From Paramuribaculum sp. (lineage in GTDB: Bacteria; Bacteroidota; Bacteroidia; Bacteroidales; Muribaculaceae), in contig JAIDXU010000164.1 in assembly GCA_029058455.1 (NCBI GenBank), positions 1-13,898 of the forward strand: DNA of 13,898 nucleotides, read 5' to 3'. Every line of letters begins with the position of its first letter. The first letter of the stretch is position 1. The translations under genes and the position numbers were made by a program. The notes beneath the pieces were generated by a model. That model was not told where the DNA came from. It did not search any database and was given only the letters and a program-made list of their open reading frames with translations. Positions 1-8,704 of the stretch are shown here, piece by piece.

Positions 1-189
1 ATTGCTGACGCTCAGGCTCTCAACGTAACTGTTAACGGCAACACCGTTTCATTTACCGAAAACGCTGAGGTTTATGCCGTTTCAGGTGCTAAAGTTGCTG
101 CTGTTGCTGCCGGTGAATCAGTAGAACTCGCTGCCGGCTTCTATGTGGCTGCTGCCAACGGTAAATCAGTGAAGTTTGCCGTTAAGTAA
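1..189 (+). CDS. C-terminal fragment of a secreted protein with a T9SS-like sorting tail (5' end outside window)
   Basis: Frame 1 is open from the first base to a TAA at 187-189 and gives 62 residues. The start lies upstream of the window. The fragment ends in a short beta-rich module with the pattern VYxVSGxxV, then LAAGFYV and a final VKFAVK. This is the layout of Bacteroidetes type IX secretion C-terminal sorting domains (xVYxxxGxxV ... LxxGxYxV ... xxxK). The same pattern recurs at the end of the next gene (VYNLSGSVV ... LVAGHYIVAV ... IIIK), which supports the reading. The protein is therefore probably exported and cell-surface or extracellular. Its catalytic or binding part cannot be seen, so no function is assigned. 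The terminator immediately after it shows that it belongs to a different transcription unit from the GH18 gene. Confidence 0.72.
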   Translation: MADAQALNVTVNGNTVSFTENAEVYAVSGAKVAAVAAGESVELAAGFYVAAANGKSVKFAVK

Positions 190-233
190 AATGAATTGTT
201 GGATTATCCGTTATTCAACTGACTCATAATTAG

Positions 234-274
234 AAGGATGCCGTCAGTATTTTTATGCCGACGGCATCCTTTTT
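234..274 (+). terminator. Rho-independent terminator of the upstream partial gene
   Basis: A perfect 12-bp inverted repeat, AAGGATGCCGTC (234-245) and GACGGCATCCTT (260-271), encloses a 14-nt loop. The 3' arm runs into a T tract (270-274). It lies 45 nt after the stop codon of the partial gene. The A-rich 5' foot and T-rich 3' foot could let it act in both directions, but there is no gene on the - strand nearby to terminate. Confidence 0.88.
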
Positions 275-284
275 CCCTATTTCC

Positions 285-313
285 ATTATACATTGGTGTC
301 AACAATGTATAAT
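285..313. promoter_or_regulatory. Perfect 11-bp inverted repeat upstream of the GH18/SusCD locus (candidate operator)
   Basis: ATTATACATTG (285-295) and CAATGTATAAT (303-313) are exact reverse complements separated by 7 nt. The repeat sits 20 nt before the GH18 start codon and after the upstream terminator, so it lies where the promoter of this locus should be. Its left arm contains TACATTGG (289-296), one base off the Bacteroidetes -7 element TAnnTTTG. It has no T tract, and the arms are AT-rich, unlike a terminator. A dyad binding site for a dimeric regulator is the simplest reading. An RNA hairpin in the leader is the alternative. Confidence 0.5.
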
Positions 314-333
314 CCACTACCAATTAAATCTAC

Positions 334-2856
334 ATGAAAAAATTTCTACTCTCAGCCATTTTTTCCTTAGGACTACTTTCGGCGGCCGCTCAGGTTCAGA
401 ATTATGCGCTGGAATTTGATGGCTCCGGCACTGTTGACTGCGGAGCGCTTCCTGCCCTCGATTCCCGTCAGTCATTAGTTATGCAATTTTGGCTTAATCC
501 GTCGGAGTGGACTAAAGGTGCTACTCTGATTTCAAGAGGCGACGGATTTAAAGTGAGCATGGGCGAAGAAGGCACCCTCCTTTTCACTGTAGGCTCAAGC
601 TCGTTTACACAGAATAAAATTCCTGTAGGCGAATGGTCGCTTGTATCATTCAGAATTTCAGATGCCGGTAAGGTATTTATCAACGGAAGCCGCAAAAGTG
701 GCGCTCCCGAGGCTGTTCCCGCTTCCGACGAATCACTTGTGATCGGCGCCGGTTATAAGGGTAAGCTCGACGAGTTGCGTATCTGGGGTAAGGATATAGG
801 CAGCGATTTTAATTATTTCGAACACACTACGCTTAACAAATGGAATCCTAATTTAGACGATCTCCTTGTCTATTATAAGATGGATCAGGAGCTCTGTCCC
901 AATCTTGTTGATTACAGCGAGATTTTCAAAGGCTCAAAGTCAGAATATAACAACCACGGTTCATTCTCTGCTTCGGGTGTGAAGCGTGTGGCTGTCGACA
1001 TTCCCGGACTGCCTTATCTCATCAACGGAGCCTACACCGCCAACGAGCGTTTTTATGACCGCTCTATTCCCCGCGAACAATATCTGCTGTCTAACGACCT
1101 GATTATTCTCGGCATCGAATCGATGTCAGACGGTCATCTCCGTCTCGCCACTCCCAACAATCATGCCACCATCAACGGTGCTAAATGGATGAGCGAGTTT
1201 GAGGGAAGATCAGGTGTAATGTCTTTTGACGGAAACTCAACTCTTGATTGCGGCACCGATATAATGCGCGCTGATGCCCCCGCCTATATGTTTGAGTCGT
1301 GGGTTTATGTTGACGAATGGGTGTCCGACGCATATATATTCCGTAAGGAAACCGACGACTCAAAAAAAGGTTTTTCGATACGTCTCGGCGCCGAAAGCAA
1401 TCATGAAATCATTGTGCGTGTAAATGGCAACGATTATTATAATCAGCGCCAGATGAAAGCGGGGCAGTGGATTCATGTGGCAATCGGTGTGCGCGGCGGT
1501 AGCGTGGGTCATCAGGTGTTCTGGTGGCTTTATGACGGAGCCCGTGAAGGCTCAGGCTCGAGCAAGTGCTCTGAAAGCACCGATTATAAGCCGGTTGGCA
1601 ACAGCAATTGCCACGGTATTATCGGCCAGGGCTTCAAGGGCAAACTCGACGAGTTTGCTATTTGGGATCGCAGCTTCACTGTGAGCGAGGCTTCAAAACA
1701 GCGTCATGGTCTGCCAATGCCCGGTCTCGGCATTACGGTTAATTCCGATGTGCTTCAGAAAGCTAATACCTATCTGAAATTTGATAATCCTGAAAATCCC
1801 GGTTATGATTCACATTCGCAAGATGAGTGGAAGCGCATCATGGAATCGGCCTATGAGGGTCACCGCGGATATTCGATAAGAATATCAGTGAAGAGTCACA
1901 ACGGTTGGGAAACAACAATAGGCAATGCCGCCAAACGTAAAATCTTTGCCGCTGACCTTGCACGTCTCTCGGAAGGTTATGACGGCGTGGAACTTGATCT
2001 CGAATGGATTTATGGTGTTCAGACCAATCTCGGTCTTCTTTCCGATGAGATACGCGCGGCGCTTCCTAAAGATAAGAGCCTCATGATTTCATGCCATAAC
2101 GTGGCTTATCAGTTCCCCAAAAACAAGATGGTCAATTGCGAAGGCTTTACCTTCCAGCAATATGGTCCTCAGATGGAACACTCCACCTATTCCACTTTTG
2201 TCGCCAAAACCAACGCCTTTGTTTCATACGGTTTCCCGAAAGAGAAGATAATCTGCTCTTATGCCACCACAACCTCCAAAGGTTATAAAGGCAACACCGC
2301 TTCGGTTGACATCAAGGGTGTGAAAGACGGATTTATGGAAGACGGATTCGTGCCTCAGGAAGAGGTCGATTATGGCGATCAGGGGGGCTACCGTTTCTAC
2401 TTCGACGGCCCGCTGCAGACCTATAAACGCGCCAAATATGTGAGTGACAATAAACTTGGCGGCATATTCTATTGGGATATGGGCAACGATACCCGTGTGG
2501 AACATCCCTATAATCTTGCCAAATGGTGCAGCTACGGTCTTAATGCCAATGTCGACACTCTTGTAAAGACAGTTGAGGTGCGTCATTTCGATAACTCAGG
2601 TATTTCATCGACTATGGCCGACCGCACCAACCGCAAGATTTCCGTGAGCTATAACTCCGACACTCAGGTTATGAGCGTTATAGACAATTGCGCAGCCGTC
2701 AATCTCACTGTCTATAACCTTTCAGGCTCGGTTGTGGCCGTGTCGCCTGTCAATGACTCCAAGTCGAATCCTGTCAGCCTTGTTGCCGGCCACTATATCG
2801 TAGCCGTAACCGATAAGGACGGTTTTACCCGGAGCACCACCATTATAATTAAATAA
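334..2856 (+). CDS. Secreted GH18-family glycoside hydrolase with two LamG domains and T9SS-like tail
   Basis: This 840-residue protein starts with a Sec signal peptide (residues 1-19, cleavage near AAA-Q). A first LamG/concanavalin-like domain spans about 25-185 (FDGSGTVDCG at 28-37, GKLDELRIW at 143-151). The first GH18 strands appear at about 225-275. A second LamG domain follows at about 290-485 (FDGNSTLDCG at 298-307, GKLDEFAIW at 436-444). The GH18 barrel then resumes at about 495-735. The GH18 active-site strand is DGVELDLE (550-557), with E557 as the expected proton donor and D555 as its partner. FQQY (607-610) and the late-strand IFYW (711-714) fit later barrel strands. The tail (about 770-840) resembles a T9SS sorting domain. 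GH18 enzymes cleave beta-1,4 bonds at GlcNAc in chitin or N-glycan cores, so a chitinase or endo-beta-N-acetylglucosaminidase is likely. The linked SusCD pair supports glycan harvesting at the surface. The motif has E553 where most members have Asp. Confidence 0.87.
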   Translation: MKKFLLSAIFSLGLLSAAAQVQNYALEFDGSGTVDCGALPALDSRQSLVMQFWLNPSEWTKGATLISRGDGFKVSMGEEGTLLFTVGSSSFTQNKIPVGEWSLVSFRISDAGKVFINGSRKSGAPEAVPASDESLVIGAGYKGKLDELRIWGKDIGSDFNYFEHTTLNKWNPNLDDLLVYYKMDQELCPNLVDYSEIFKGSKSEYNNHGSFSASGVKRVAVDIPGLPYLINGAYTANERFYDRSIPREQYLLSNDLIILGIESMSDGHLRLATPNNHATINGAKWMSEFEGRSGVMSFDGNSTLDCGTDIMRADAPAYMFESWVYVDEWVSDAYIFRKETDDSKKGFSIRLGAESNHEIIVRVNGNDYYNQRQMKAGQWIHVAIGVRGGSVGHQVFWWLYDGAREGSGSSKCSESTDYKPVGNSNCHGIIGQGFKGKLDEFAIWDRSFTVSEASKQRHGLPMPGLGITVNSDVLQKANTYLKFDNPENPGYDSHSQDEWKRIMESAYEGHRGYSIRISVKSHNGWETTIGNAAKRKIFAADLARLSEGYDGVELDLEWIYGVQTNLGLLSDEIRAALPKDKSLMISCHNVAYQFPKNKMVNCEGFTFQQYGPQMEHSTYSTFVAKTNAFVSYGFPKEKIICSYATTTSKGYKGNTASVDIKGVKDGFMEDGFVPQEEVDYGDQGGYRFYFDGPLQTYKRAKYVSDNKLGGIFYWDMGNDTRVEHPYNLAKWCSYGLNANVDTLVKTVEVRHFDNSGISSTMADRTNRKISVSYNSDTQVMSVIDNCAAVNLTVYNLSGSVVAVSPVNDSKSNPVSLVAGHYIVAVTDKDGFTRSTTIIIK

Positions 2857-2907
2857 AGACAACCAATCTAAATCATAAACCATAAAAACCAAAAAATCAC
2901 CATCGCA

Positions 2908-3528
2908 ATGAAAAAGTTAGTTTGGGGATTAGGACTCTTGCTTTCGGCCGGCTTGTTCTGGTCATGCGAAGACACCCCTGAAAACCCCGGCGATTTCAAC
3001 GCCAAGGCCGAGCTTACGATGGGCACGCACTTTTGGGCACTTAGCGACCCTTCGCGCACCTATCCGCTTGAGATCGAGACTCGCCGCGACACGGTTTATA
3101 AATACCGTTACACCATCAACGACACGGTGTTTGAGTATTTTAATGACGGTCGTGACAGCACTTATGTTTATGGTCCCGACGGTAAGCCGATCGTAAACGT
3201 AACCGACACATTCTATTACAGCCTGAAAAAAGCCGAACTTGTGGTCATGAAGCCTATCTATCTCGAAAACTACAGTGACACTGTTATCGCTCAGGTATTC
3301 ACCAACTCACGATGGTTGGCAAAACAACCCACTCCTTCGGGATCACAGTGGTTGTTTAACTATAATTCTACCGAATCAGGAGGTGGTGACAGCGAGTTCG
3401 GACTCCGTAATGACCGTTACAGAGGTAAGAACATGCGTGGTCCTATCTATCAGTATGTATTTACTTCGGATAGCATGATTTGCGTACAGATACCTATCTA
3501 TCAAAAGGGTTCTGCCGACTATAACTAA
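2908..3528 (+). CDS. Small BACON-like surface lipoprotein, probable glycan-binding protein of the locus
   Basis: The 206-residue protein has a lipoprotein signal with LFWSC and the lipidated Cys at residue 20. The following residues EDTPE are acidic, as in the Bacteroidetes lipoprotein export signal, so surface display is likely. Residues 61-110 carry a run of DTVY-like units with an 11-residue period (DTVYKY at 61, DTVFEY at 72, DSTYVY at 83, then DTFYYS at 100). Residues about 126-201 (TNSRWLAKQP ... IPIYQKG) resemble a BACON domain, which has a core Trp and ends in a Q-x-G-like strand. The gene sits 51 nt after the GH18 gene and 29 nt before susC, in an A-rich leader without a clear Shine-Dalgarno site. 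Its position and export signal suggest a surface glycan-binding protein, but no binding residues can be identified. The family is not recognised with certainty. Confidence 0.78.
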   Translation: MKKLVWGLGLLLSAGLFWSCEDTPENPGDFNAKAELTMGTHFWALSDPSRTYPLEIETRRDTVYKYRYTINDTVFEYFNDGRDSTYVYGPDGKPIVNVTDTFYYSLKKAELVVMKPIYLENYSDTVIAQVFTNSRWLAKQPTPSGSQWLFNYNSTESGGGDSEFGLRNDRYRGKNMRGPIYQYVFTSDSMICVQIPIYQKGSADYN

Positions 3529-3557
3529 AGATTATCCAATCATCTACACTGCAATCA

Positions 3558-6500
3558 ATGAAAAAGTATATATTGTCGCTGATATGCATCTTTATCGCGG
3601 CTTATGCCATGGCCTTTAATGTAACCGGCGTGGTATATGAGCCGTCAGGCGAAACAGTGATCGGTGCATCAGTGATCGAAAAAGGTAAACCTGCCAACGG
3701 AACGTCGACCAACATCGACGGTGAGTTCAGTCTCAACGTTTCGTCACCCGACGCTACCATTATCGTTTCTTATATCGGTATGGAGACCCAGGAAGTAAAA
3801 CTTCAGGGTCGCAGCAAAATCGAAGTCAAGCTTACTACCGCAGGCGGTATCAACCTTGATGAAGTAGTTATCGTGGGCTATGGTCAGCAGAAGAAAGTCA
3901 ATGCTACCGGTGCCGTAAAGACTATCGACAACAAGGTGCTTGAATCACGTCCTATCTCTAACGCCGTGCAGGGTCTGCAGGGTGCCGTAGCCGGTCTTAA
4001 CATTACCAACGACCGTGGTGGCGCTCCCGGCCAGGGCATGAACATCAACATCCGTGGTGTCGGTAACCTCGGTGACGGTTCAAGCTCATCGCCCCTCATT
4101 CTTATCGACGGCATGGAGGGTGATCTCTCGACTATCAACCCCAACGATATTGAAAATGTGTCAGTGCTCAAAGACGCTGCCGCAGCTTCAATCTATGGTT
4201 CGCGTGCGCCTTTCGGTGTAATTCTCGTAACCACCAAATCAGGTTCGAGCAAAGCTACCACAATCAGCTATTCAGGCAATGTGCGCATGGCTCAGCCTAT
4301 CAATGTGCCTCACATGGTAAACGGCTATGAAGCCGCTCTTATGACCAACGATGCTTACCTTAACTACGGTGGCAATCCTCCTTACGGCAGCGTTCAGATT
4401 CAGAAGATTCTCGACTTTATGGCAGGTCTCAACGAGGGTGTCACCGAGTCTTCATGGGATAAGAACCATTGGTATAAGGATCAGGCCAGCTGGGCTTCGA
4501 CCGACTGGTATGACGTTCACCTGAAGAAACTTGTTGTTTCGCAGGAGCATAATGCCAGCCTTTCGGGCGGTAATGATAAGGTGAACTACTATTTCTCGGG
4601 CAACTATCTTAATCAGAACGGTTTGTTTAAGTATGCCGATGAGAAATACGAGCGTCTCACTCTCACAGGTAAGGTCAACATTACTTTCAACAAGTATGCT
4701 ACCTTCAACTGGACATCGCGTATCATTTCTACCGACAATAAGAAACCTTCCGCACTCAACGACCTGTTCTATCACAACCTCGGTCGTCGTTACATCACTC
4801 TGCCTGTAACTCTGCCCAGCGATTCTCCCGCCGCCGGCACCTACCACTATCAGTCGCTTATTCCCGCTCTGCAGGATGGTGGCGATCAGATTCAGAAAAC
4901 TCAGTCTTTCTATAATCAGGCCTCTCTGGTAGTAACACCTCTCGACCATTGGCAGATTCACGCCGAGATCAACTCGCGTATCGAGAATAATCCCTATACC
5001 CGTCAGTTTAAACCTGTCTATCAGGTTCTCCCCGACGGAAGTACAGAGGCATTCCCGGTGCTCGAAGGTCTGACCGATAAACATTCGGTTAACGACAACG
5101 GTACTTTCAACGTTCAGCCTTCGGCCGGTGAGAACTATTTTGAGCGTCTCGAATCGAGATCCAATTATTTCTCAACCAACTTCTATACCGACTATAACTG
5201 GAAATTCGGCAACAACGAGTTTACTTTCCTTCTCGGTATGCAGTCTGAATACTACCACTATGACCGTCTCCGCGCCGCTTCATGGAACGTAGCTATTCCC
5301 GACACTCCCTTCATTCCCTCGACCGTAGGCGACAAGCAGTCGATGGTATCTGACAAGAAGGGTGAATGGAGTTCACTCGGTTTCTTCGGCCGTATCAACT
5401 ATAACTACGACAGCCGCTATCTGTTTGAGGTCGATCTCCGCACCGACGGTGCAAGCCGTTTCCCCTCTAACAAACGTTGGGGTTGGTTCCCCTCGTTCTC
5501 ATTAGGTTGGAACGTCGCTCAGGAAAAATTCTGGGAGGATCTTTACAAAACTGTCAACCTGCTTAAGGTGCGCGGTTCATACGGTACTCTCGGTAACCAG
5601 AACACCAATTCCTACTATCCCTACTATCAGTCGATGTATACCTCCGGCGGTGACATAATTCTCGGCGGTGCTCAGGCTACAGTTCTTCCGATGTTCTCAC
5701 CCTTCACAACCAATATCACTTGGGAACGCATTGAGAATGTCAACATCGGTCTCGATCTCGGTATGTTTAACAACCGTCTCACCGGTTTGTTTGAATGGTT
5801 CCAGCGCACAACCAAAGACATGGTAGGCCCTGCAAAGGCTCTTGCCGGTGTATTCGGTGCCAATGCTCCCAAGACCAACAACGCCGAGCTCCGCACACGC
5901 GGCTGGGAAGTTGAGCTTGCATGGCGCGACAATATCAACAGAGACTGGAGCTATGGTATCAGCGGTACACTTTCCGACTATAAGACCAAAGTTACCAAAT
6001 ATGACTCGCCCGACAACCGTTTCAGTGAATGGTATCAGGGTAAGGACTATGGTGAAATCTGGGGCTACAAGTGGCTCGGAATCGCTCAGAGCGACGCTGA
6101 AATGCGCGAATATCTCTCAAAAGTCGACCAGTCGGCCATCGGCGATAAATGGGGCGGCGGTGACGTTATGTATCAGGACCTCAACGGTGACGGTCGCGTG
6201 AATGGCGGTTCGGGCACTCTTGATGATCCGGGCGATAAGGTTATTATCGGTAACAATACTCCCCGTTTTGCATATAGCTTCACTCTTGAGGCCAAATGGA
6301 AATTCATCGACTTCCGCGCTTACTTCCAGGGTATCGGCAAGAGAGATTTCATGTTTAGCGGTTCATCACCGTTCTTCGGTCTTGCCGGTGAATGGCAGCG
6401 CTCGCTCTATAAGGAACATCTTGATTATTTCCGTTTCGTAGGTGCTGACCTCGGCGCGAATACCGATGCCTACTATGGCCGTCTGCGTATCGACCACAAC

Positions 6501-6761
6501 AATATTCAGGATTGTGACCACTTCCTTCAGGACGCTTCTTATCTCCGTCTCAAGAACATTCAGATCGGTTTCAGTCTGCCTCAGAACACCCGTCTTGCAA
6601 AATATATCCGCCGTGCGCGTCTGTATGTATCGGGTGAAAACCTCTGGACACATACCAATCTTCGCATCTTCGACCCCGAAGCTATCAACGGTGACTGGGG
6701 TGCCGGTAAGGCTTATCCTCAGTATCGCACATGGTCGATCGGTCTTGAAATGACTTTCTAA
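3558..6761 (+). CDS. SusC/RagA-family TonB-linked outer-membrane transporter
   Basis: The 1067-residue protein is an outer-membrane importer that moves oligosaccharides into the periplasm using TonB energy. The signal peptide covers residues 1-19 (AMA-F). A carboxypeptidase-regulatory-like beta domain follows at about 21-95 (VTGVVYEPSGETVIGASV ... YIGMETQEV). A TonB-box-like segment, DEVVIVGYG, lies at 101-109. The plug spans about 115-230, with the SusC hallmarks LQGAVAGLNI, IRGVGNLG, LILIDGMEGD, NDIENVSVLKDAAAASIYG and GVILVTTK. The rest is a beta-barrel that ends in Phe, as outer-membrane proteins do. There is no extra N-terminal STN signalling domain, so direct control of an anti-sigma factor is not indicated. 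It is followed after 21 nt by susD. Length and domain order are normal for the family. The GH18 partner suggests a GlcNAc-containing cargo, but the sequence does not show the substrate. Confidence 0.97.
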   Translation: MKKYILSLICIFIAAYAMAFNVTGVVYEPSGETVIGASVIEKGKPANGTSTNIDGEFSLNVSSPDATIIVSYIGMETQEVKLQGRSKIEVKLTTAGGINLDEVVIVGYGQQKKVNATGAVKTIDNKVLESRPISNAVQGLQGAVAGLNITNDRGGAPGQGMNINIRGVGNLGDGSSSSPLILIDGMEGDLSTINPNDIENVSVLKDAAAASIYGSRAPFGVILVTTKSGSSKATTISYSGNVRMAQPINVPHMVNGYEAALMTNDAYLNYGGNPPYGSVQIQKILDFMAGLNEGVTESSWDKNHWYKDQASWASTDWYDVHLKKLVVSQEHNASLSGGNDKVNYYFSGNYLNQNGLFKYADEKYERLTLTGKVNITFNKYATFNWTSRIISTDNKKPSALNDLFYHNLGRRYITLPVTLPSDSPAAGTYHYQSLIPALQDGGDQIQKTQSFYNQASLVVTPLDHWQIHAEINSRIENNPYTRQFKPVYQVLPDGSTEAFPVLEGLTDKHSVNDNGTFNVQPSAGENYFERLESRSNYFSTNFYTDYNWKFGNNEFTFLLGMQSEYYHYDRLRAASWNVAIPDTPFIPSTVGDKQSMVSDKKGEWSSLGFFGRINYNYDSRYLFEVDLRTDGASRFPSNKRWGWFPSFSLGWNVAQEKFWEDLYKTVNLLKVRGSYGTLGNQNTNSYYPYYQSMYTSGGDIILGGAQATVLPMFSPFTTNITWERIENVNIGLDLGMFNNRLTGLFEWFQRTTKDMVGPAKALAGVFGANAPKTNNAELRTRGWEVELAWRDNINRDWSYGISGTLSDYKTKVTKYDSPDNRFSEWYQGKDYGEIWGYKWLGIAQSDAEMREYLSKVDQSAIGDKWGGGDVMYQDLNGDGRVNGGSGTLDDPGDKVIIGNNTPRFAYSFTLEAKWKFIDFRAYFQGIGKRDFMFSGSSPFFGLAGEWQRSLYKEHLDYFRFVGADLGANTDAYYGRLRIDHNNIQDCDHFLQDASYLRLKNIQIGFSLPQNTRLAKYIRRARLYVSGENLWTHTNLRIFDPEAINGDWGAGKAYPQYRTWSIGLEMTF

Positions 6762-6782
6762 TCACTATCACAACAGATTCCA

Positions 6783-8690
6783 ATGAAAAAACATATAATT
6801 TTGTCGGCCGTGGCTCTTGTAGCCCTCAGCTCATGCGATGATTTTCTCACTCGCGAGCCTCTCGACTTCGGTAGCGAGGTAGACTACTATGGCTCGGACA
6901 AAGATCTCATGGCCGCTGTTAATGATTTCTATTCAATACTTCCTACCAACAACGATTTCTGGGGTGGTATATACACCAGCGATGTAGTCAGCGACAATCA
7001 GGTATCATCAGGTGCCCAGAATCTGCTCTACATGGGTGATAAGCGCACACCGGCTATGAACAAAGATCAGGGCTGGTGGTTCAGAAACATGCGTGGCATC
7101 AACTTCTTTATCGCAAAAGTTGCCGGCCACGAGTCGGAAATGACCGGTGACCAGTCGTTGGTGAGACATTATCTCGGTGAGGCATATTTCTTCCGTGCCT
7201 ATGCCAACTTCAACCGCTATGTGAGCTATGGTGATACTCCTATCCTCACCGAAGTTCTGCCCGACGATCCCAATGTGCTTGCCGCCGCCTCAAAGCGTCT
7301 TCCCCGCAATATGGTGGCCCGCAACATTATCCAGGATCTCGACAGCGCTGTGAGCATGCTTAAGGATAATGCTCCCGAATCGGGCCGTATAACCTCCTAT
7401 GCAGCTCTCATGCTCAAGTCAAGAGTGGCTCTTTTCGAAGCTACCTGGGAACGCTATCATGCCAATACCGCTTTTGTGCCCGGCAACTCCAAGTGGCCCG
7501 GCAAAGACTGGTGGCCCGACTTCCAGTGGCCCGCAGGAAGCGCTGATGCCGAAATCAACTGGTTCCTCGAACAGGCTATCGATGCTGCCGACAAGGTTGC
7601 ATCTACCCATGCTCTTTCGCCCGACTATATCGGCATGTTTAACAGCATTATTCCTTTTGCCGAAGGTCATGAGGTTATCCTCGCCCGCTACTATATGGAT
7701 GGTGTGAAGGCTCACAGCTGCTCGGCTCTGCTCAAGAGCGGCGGCGGTTGTAACGCTACCCGCGCGCTGGTTAATTCCTATCTCATGCAGAGCGGTCTTC
7801 CCATCTATGCTGACAGTGAATATCAGGGCGATCTTACCTCCTATGAGGAATTTTTGGGTCGTGACCTCCGTCTCCGTCAGTCGGTGCGCGCCGCAGGCGA
7901 ATTTATTGAAGCCATCAAGGGCGCGGATGGTAAATATTATCCCGATACTATTTACTACTATCGTCCGAACATCTGGGTTTCAGGTAACGAAAAAGCTACC
8001 ACCGGCTACGAGCTTGACAAATGGGTGTCGAAGATTCCCGAACAGCGCATACAATATCATTGCACCACCGCCGTGCCTATTTTCCGTGCCGCAGAAGCTT
8101 ACCTCAACTATATCGAGGCTTATTATGAGCGTTACGGCAACCTTGGCGGTAACTGCGACAGATATTGGCGTGCGATACGTAAGCGTGCCGGTGTTGACGA
8201 TGATTATAACAAAACCATCGCAGCTACCGATCTCAGCAAGGAAAATGACCTTGCTGTCTGGTCGCATGGCAAGGAAGTATCTCCTGTGCTCTATAACATA
8301 CGCCGCGAACGTCGCTGCGAGTTTATCGCCGAAGGTCTCCGTCTCAATGACCTGAAACGTTGGCGCTCGCTTGACAAGATGGTCAACTATCAGCCCGAGG
8401 GTATCAACCTGTGGGGTGGTCCTCTCCAGAAGATGTATTCGGAAAAAGAACTCAAATCAGACCTCGTGTCTCAGCCGAGTTCGGGCAACTACATCATGCC
8501 TTTCCGCATCAACTCCACATCTCCGGTTTATGAGGGTTATAACTTCCCCAAAGCCCACTATCTCGAGCCTATACCCATCACCGAGTTCCTGCTCACCACT
8601 ATCGATGGAAAATCGACCCTCTATCAGAATCCGGGATGGCCTGACCGCGTTGACGGTACTGCCGACTATACCGGTTATGACTATGACTGA
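6783..8690 (+). CDS. SusD/RagB-family glycan-binding outer-membrane lipoprotein
   Basis: The 635-residue protein is the lid and binding partner of the SusC transporter encoded immediately upstream. The lipoprotein signal is ALSSC with Cys18 lipidated. It is followed by DDFL, the usual SusD start. Family hallmarks are the helical TPR-like region around residues 127-155 (HYLGEAYFFRAYANF ... YGDTPIL), GRITSYAALMLKSRVALFEATW at about 201-222, and the C-terminal RRERRCEFIAEGLRLNDLKRW. The acidic residues just after Cys18 fit surface display. At 635 residues it is longer than SusD itself, but within the range of this diverse family. The middle region is rich in Trp (for example KWPGKDWWPDFQW at about 237-249), which could contribute to sugar stacking, but binding residues cannot be assigned from sequence alone. 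Confidence 0.96.
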   Translation: MKKHIILSAVALVALSSCDDFLTREPLDFGSEVDYYGSDKDLMAAVNDFYSILPTNNDFWGGIYTSDVVSDNQVSSGAQNLLYMGDKRTPAMNKDQGWWFRNMRGINFFIAKVAGHESEMTGDQSLVRHYLGEAYFFRAYANFNRYVSYGDTPILTEVLPDDPNVLAAASKRLPRNMVARNIIQDLDSAVSMLKDNAPESGRITSYAALMLKSRVALFEATWERYHANTAFVPGNSKWPGKDWWPDFQWPAGSADAEINWFLEQAIDAADKVASTHALSPDYIGMFNSIIPFAEGHEVILARYYMDGVKAHSCSALLKSGGGCNATRALVNSYLMQSGLPIYADSEYQGDLTSYEEFLGRDLRLRQSVRAAGEFIEAIKGADGKYYPDTIYYYRPNIWVSGNEKATTGYELDKWVSKIPEQRIQYHCTTAVPIFRAAEAYLNYIEAYYERYGNLGGNCDRYWRAIRKRAGVDDDYNKTIAATDLSKENDLAVWSHGKEVSPVLYNIRRERRCEFIAEGLRLNDLKRWRSLDKMVNYQPEGINLWGGPLQKMYSEKELKSDLVSQPSSGNYIMPFRINSTSPVYEGYNFPKAHYLEPIPITEFLLTTIDGKSTLYQNPGWPDRVDGTADYTGYDYD

Positions 8691-8704
8691 TAAATGATTG
8701 TCGT

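Noticed and set aside
285..313. Invertible promoter or recombination site
   Set aside because: The two arms are only 7 nt apart, so there is no segment to invert, and no recombinase gene is in the window.
3558..3860. STN-type signalling domain at the SusC N-terminus that would imply ECF-sigma control
   Set aside because: The carboxypeptidase-like beta domain follows the signal peptide directly, leaving no space for an STN domain.
4452..5084. Long - strand open frame (210 codons) inside susC
   Set aside because: It is the antisense shadow of a strongly conserved SusC barrel region. It shows no recognisable domain, and similar shadows occur under most genes here.
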